This document shows positions 61,280 through 64,000 of a stretch of DNA of 64,000 bases, piece after piece. This DNA is from Sinorhizobium numidicum (GTDB lineage Bacteria; Pseudomonadota; Alphaproteobacteria; Rhizobiales; Rhizobiaceae). The notes below the pieces were generated by a model. The model did no database searches. It saw nothing but the letters and a program-made list of their open reading frames with translations, and was not told the DNA's origin. The position numbers and the translations under genes are program-made. The stretch covers positions 806,001-870,000 of the forward strand of contig NZ_CP120367.1 of assembly GCF_029892045.1 (NCBI RefSeq), written 5' to 3'. The stretch's first letter is position 1. The number at the start of each line of letters is the position of its first letter.

Positions 61280-62178
61280 CCTCGAACCTCATGGCGGGTG
61301 GAGCGCACATAGACGACGGAAGCGAACATGACGAAGACGATCATGATCACCGAGATCGTCGCGCCCTTGGCAAAGTCGTACTGCCGGAAGGAAAGATCCC
61401 AGGCCCAGTATTGCGTGACATTCGACGTGTTGTTGGGACCGCCCGAGGTGATCGCGGCGAAGAGGTCGAACTGCTGCAGCGTGAAGATCAGCCCGAGTGC
61501 GATGATCGCGCCGATCGTCGAGCGCATCATCGGCAGCGTGATTGTCCAGAAACGCTGGAGCGCATTGGCGCCGTCGAGTTCGGCCGCCTCGTAAAGATCC
61601 TTCGGTATGCCCGAAAGCCCGACCGAGAGCAGGATCATGTTGAAGGACGTCCCGAGCCAGATATTGGCGATGATCACCGCCCAGAGCGAATAGTTCGGAT
61701 CGGAGCGCCAGAAGATGTTGCCGTCGATGACGCCGGTCTCGCGCAGGAGAAAATTGAGGACGCCGAAGTCGCCCGACAGGATCCAGTTCCAGATGGCGCC
61801 GACGACAAGGCCCGGCATGACCCAGGAGACGAGGAAGAGGCCGCGCAGCCACGAAGCGCCGGGGAAATTGACCCAGAAGAACAGCGCGAGCCCGAAGCCG
61901 ATGAGGAATTGCCCGGCGATGGAAGCGCTGACGAAGAGCGCCGTGTTGAAGAGGATGGGCCGGGTTTCGGGCTGCGAGAAAAGATCGACATAGTTCTTGA
62001 AGCCCACGAACGGCCGCAAGAAGCTGCCGAGGCTGAACATGTCGACTTCCTGGAAGCTCATCACCACGTTGTAGACGAGCGGCAACCCGGACATGACGAA
62101 CAGGAAGGCGAGCGGCAACACGACGAGGCCGATGTCGAAGCCCTTTCCGTCCGTCACACTGGCTAGAATTCTCTTCAT
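61276..62178 (-). CDS. Carbohydrate ABC permease, MalF type
   Basis: A 300-residue permease. First helix IGLVVLPLAFLFVMSGLPLV; family motifs NYVDLFSQPETRPILFNTAL and the EAA loop DLYEAAELDGANALQRFWTI then TLPMMRSTIGAIIA. ATG 62178 follows AAGGGGATCGCC; a longer frame to 62289 runs into the hairpin region. It pairs with the MalG-type permease. Confidence 0.92.
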   Translation of the reverse strand: MKRILASVTDGKGFDIGLVVLPLAFLFVMSGLPLVYNVVMSFQEVDMFSLGSFLRPFVGFKNYVDLFSQPETRPILFNTALFVSASIAGQFLIGFGLALFFWVNFPGASWLRGLFLVSWVMPGLVVGAIWNWILSGDFGVLNFLLRETGVIDGNIFWRSDPNYSLWAVIIANIWLGTSFNMILLSVGLSGIPKDLYEAAELDGANALQRFWTITLPMMRSTIGAIIALGLIFTLQQFDLFAAITSGGPNNTSNVTQYWAWDLSFRQYDFAKGATISVIMIVFVMFASVVYVRSTRHEVRG

Positions 62179-62245
62179 TGGCGATCCCCTTCCCTGAGGC
62201 GATCTCGGCCGAAGCCGACGATCGCCTCCTCCGGGAGGAAACGAA

Positions 62246-62296
62246 GGCGGATCTTGATCCGCCGGTGAATGCCTACCGCCGCTGCGCAAGCGGCGG
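62246..62296 (-). terminator. Two stem-loops between the binding-protein and permease genes
   Basis: First hairpin, six bases past the binding-protein stop: CCGCCGCT (62276-62283) with AGCGGCGG (62289-62296), loop of five. Second: GGCGGATC (62246-62253) with GATCCGCC (62256-62263), loop of two. No T-run, so mRNA stabilisation or attenuation is likelier than full termination. Confidence 0.6.
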
Positions 62297-62301
62297 ACTT
62301 C

Positions 62302-63534
62302 TCAACCCTGAACCGCCTTGATCTTCTCTGCCGCCTGATCAAGCGCTTCCTTGGAGCTCATCTGGCCGGTCAAAGCCGCCTGGATCGCGTCCTGGATCGC
62401 CTTGGAGATCTTCGGCCAGGCCGGATGCGGACCGCGGGGCTTGGCGTGTTTCAGTTGTTCGACAAAGACGTTTAGCGCCGCATCCTTCAACGGTTCGCCG
62501 GTCGGCGGAATGGAGATGTCGGAACGGGCCGGCAACTGGCCGAAGTCCTTGAACATCCTGTTGTCCTGCGAGACGAAATATTCGAGGACCTTGAAGGCTT
62601 CTGCCGGATGCTCGGTATTGGCGAAGATCGCCCAGTTGAAATCGCCCATCGCCGAGGAACGTTCGGCGCCCACTTCCGGCACGGGCAGCAGCGCCACGCC
62701 CCAGTCGAACTTCGCCTCCTCGATCATGCGGTCGAGTTCCCAGGGACCTGAGATCGCCATCGCGGCATTGCCGGAGTTGAAGGTACCGGTCGAGTCCCAT
62801 TGGCTGCGCGTCAGCGTGTCCGGAGAAGCGAGCTTCTCGTCAATGATCTTTTTCCAGATGTCGAGCGCCTTGACCGCACCCTCGGCATTAATGTTGTCGT
62901 AGCTGCCGCCGGCCATCTGTGCCCAGGGAAGGAATTGGAACGTTCCCTCCTCGTTCGCCTTGGCGGAGAAGGTGATGCCGTAGACGTTCGCGGCGGGATC
63001 CGTCAGCTTGCGCGCGGCCTCCACGAGTTCGTCCCAGGTCTGAGGCGGCTTGTTTGGGTCAAGGCCTTTCGCCTTGAACATGTCCTTGTTGTAGTAGAGA
63101 GCGATCGTATTGGTTGCCTTGGGAATACCGTAGTATTTACCATCCCATGTCACGGAGGCGAGCGGCCCCGGAAAGTAGTTTTCCGGTTTTACGACTGTGG
63201 ATTTCGCAATCATGTCGGTGAGGTCGAGAAATGCGCCGCGCGAGGAAAAGAGCGCATGCTCCGGATTGTCGACCGCGATGATATCCGGCGCCTGTCCCGT
63301 CGAGTAGGCCCGCATCGCCTCGCTGACGACGTCGTCGAACTGGATCTGGCGATATTCAACTTTAATTCCGGTGTTGAGCTTATTGAAATCCTTGATCAAG
63401 TTTGGCGCGGGCTGAATGTCTCTGTCCAACGACCAGACGCTGATCGTGACATCTTCCGCGCTCGCGGAAAAAGCCGACAAGGAAACGCTGGCAAGCGCCA
63501 GGGCGCCCAGAATTGCGGATCTGCGGATACCCAT
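62302..63534 (-). CDS. Carbohydrate-binding protein of CUT1 ABC importer
   Basis: A 410-residue family 1 extracellular solute-binding protein. Signal peptide [20 protein letters not shown] with cleavage near ASAED; mature part [20 protein letters not shown]. Family motifs: [20 protein letters not shown] (the YNKD loop), [15 protein letters not shown] and [25 protein letters not shown] precedes ATG 63534. It is the binding subunit for the permeases and ATPase downstream; the sugar is unknown. Confidence 0.91.
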   Translation of the reverse strand: MGIRRSAILGALALASVSLSAFSASAEDVTISVWSLDRDIQPAPNLIKDFNKLNTGIKVEYRQIQFDDVVSEAMRAYSTGQAPDIIAVDNPEHALFSSRGAFLDLTDMIAKSTVVKPENYFPGPLASVTWDGKYYGIPKATNTIALYYNKDMFKAKGLDPNKPPQTWDELVEAARKLTDPAANVYGITFSAKANEEGTFQFLPWAQMAGGSYDNINAEGAVKALDIWKKIIDEKLASPDTLTRSQWDSTGTFNSGNAAMAISGPWELDRMIEEAKFDWGVALLPVPEVGAERSSAMGDFNWAIFANTEHPAEAFKVLEYFVSQDNRMFKDFGQLPARSDISIPPTGEPLKDAALNVFVEQLKHAKPRGPHPAWPKISKAIQDAIQAALTGQMSSKEALDQAAEKIKAVQG

Positions 63535-63595
63535 AATCTCCTCCTTTGTGGTTGTCCCGCGACCGGCATCCTCCATGCCGGTCGTCAGGCATGTC

Positions 63596-64000
63596 TCAAG
63601 CTGGATCGGTGACGAAATCGCCGCCGCGGCAGGTCTTCAGATAATTGAGCGCGTGTACCTGGCCGGTCATTTCGAGCGCATCACGATAGACTGGGTCGTG
63701 CCAGCCTTCGATGTCGACCGAACCGGACCAGCCGGCGAGCCGCAGTTCCGAGATGATGTCGGTCCAGTTGCTGTCGCCGAAGCCCGGCGTGCGCATGAAG
63801 ACGAATTTTTCTTTGCCGAAGATGCCATGCTCGCGGATGACGTCCCAGCGAATGGTCGCGTCCTTTCCATGCACATGGAAAATCTTGTGCGCCCACTTGC
63901 GGATCTGCGGCAGCGGGTCAATCAGATAGACCATCTGATGGCAGGGCTCCCATTCCAGCCCGATGTGATCGTCCGGGGTCTCGTTGAAGATTAGTTCCCA
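63596..64000 (-). CDS. Sugar phosphate isomerase/epimerase family protein (5' end outside window)
   Basis: The last 134 residues of a xylose-isomerase-like TIM barrel enzyme; the frame is still open at the window edge. Metal-site motifs: [34 protein letters not shown] and [18 protein letters not shown]. Such enzymes isomerise or epimerise sugars or inositol derivatives. It lies upstream of the CUT1 binding-protein gene on the same strand (61-base gap), so it probably processes the imported compound. Confidence 0.85.
   Translation of the reverse strand, partial: WELIFNETPDDHIGLEWEPCHQMVYLIDPLPQIRKWAHKIFHVHGKDATIRWDVIREHGIFGKEKFVFMRTPGFGDSNWTDIISELRLAGWSGSVDIEGWHDPVYRDALEMTGQVHALNYLKTCRGGDFVTDPA

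Noticed and set aside
1..64000. tRNA, rRNA and known riboswitches
   Set aside because: I looked for T-loop GGTTCGAATC-type strings and rRNA-like blocks by eye and found none; a covariance-model scan would be needed to be sure.

Overview
The window looks like a replicon of a Rhizobiaceae bacterium, most likely Sinorhizobium/Ensifer and probably a megaplasmid or chromid. The evidence is high-GC alphaproteobacterial coding, the hydroxyectoine import/catabolism order ehuABCD-eutABC-doeAB known from Sinorhizobium, several complete ABC importer operons, and many small rhizobial hypothetical genes mixed with IS debris. I saw no tRNA, rRNA, CRISPR array or replication gene.

Layout. 0-1.4 kb: the end of a siderophore locus (truncated GNAT acetyltransferase coupled to a siderophore-interacting reductase). 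1.4-6.1 kb: a 1071-residue RTX protein with twelve tandem modules, flanked by two decayed same-orientation IS30 copies. 6.3-12.0 kb: an RND efflux pump (adaptor plus permease) bracketed by two TetR regulators, with a candidate operator at 11365-11388. 12.1-13.8 kb: a FabF-like ketoacyl synthase and a reductase remnant. 14-25 kb: an accessory zone of small genes (a Cys-rich repeat secreted protein, transglutaminase-like, DUF1488, Thivi_2564-type and SHOCT proteins), remnants, an IS30 fragment and a long inverted repeat. 25.2-27.9 kb: an ISNCY-type insertion sequence and a duplicated IS end. 28.6-33.1 kb: an AT-richer islet with a glycosyltransferase, a sulfotransferase and a PL1-like pectate lyase.

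33.9-48.2 kb is a complete ectoine/hydroxyectoine utilisation locus. EhuABCD imports the solute. EutABC is the hydroxyectoine-specific branch. DoeA opens the ring, DoeB deacetylates, DoeD transaminates 2,4-diaminobutyrate and DoeC oxidises aspartate semialdehyde to aspartate. The regulators are the MocR protein EnuR and the Lrp-type DoeX; an uncharacterised MDR dehydrogenase follows doeD. Repeated motifs upstream of ehuA and of doeC are candidate binding sites.

48.4-53.6 kb holds a tight three-gene unit (N-formylglutamate amidohydrolase-like, DUF1704/QEGLA metallopeptidase, glutathione-synthetase-like ATP-grasp) preceded by a small protein and by a protein with duplicated HARP-like motifs. 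This is the best candidate for an undescribed peptide or amide metabolism system. 53.8-59.2 kb: a YtfQRT-YjfF type sugar importer with a GntR/FCD regulator. 59.3-64 kb (minus strand): a CUT1 sugar ABC operon with a truncated sugar isomerase/epimerase. All three solute-binding-protein genes are followed at once by a strong stem-loop.
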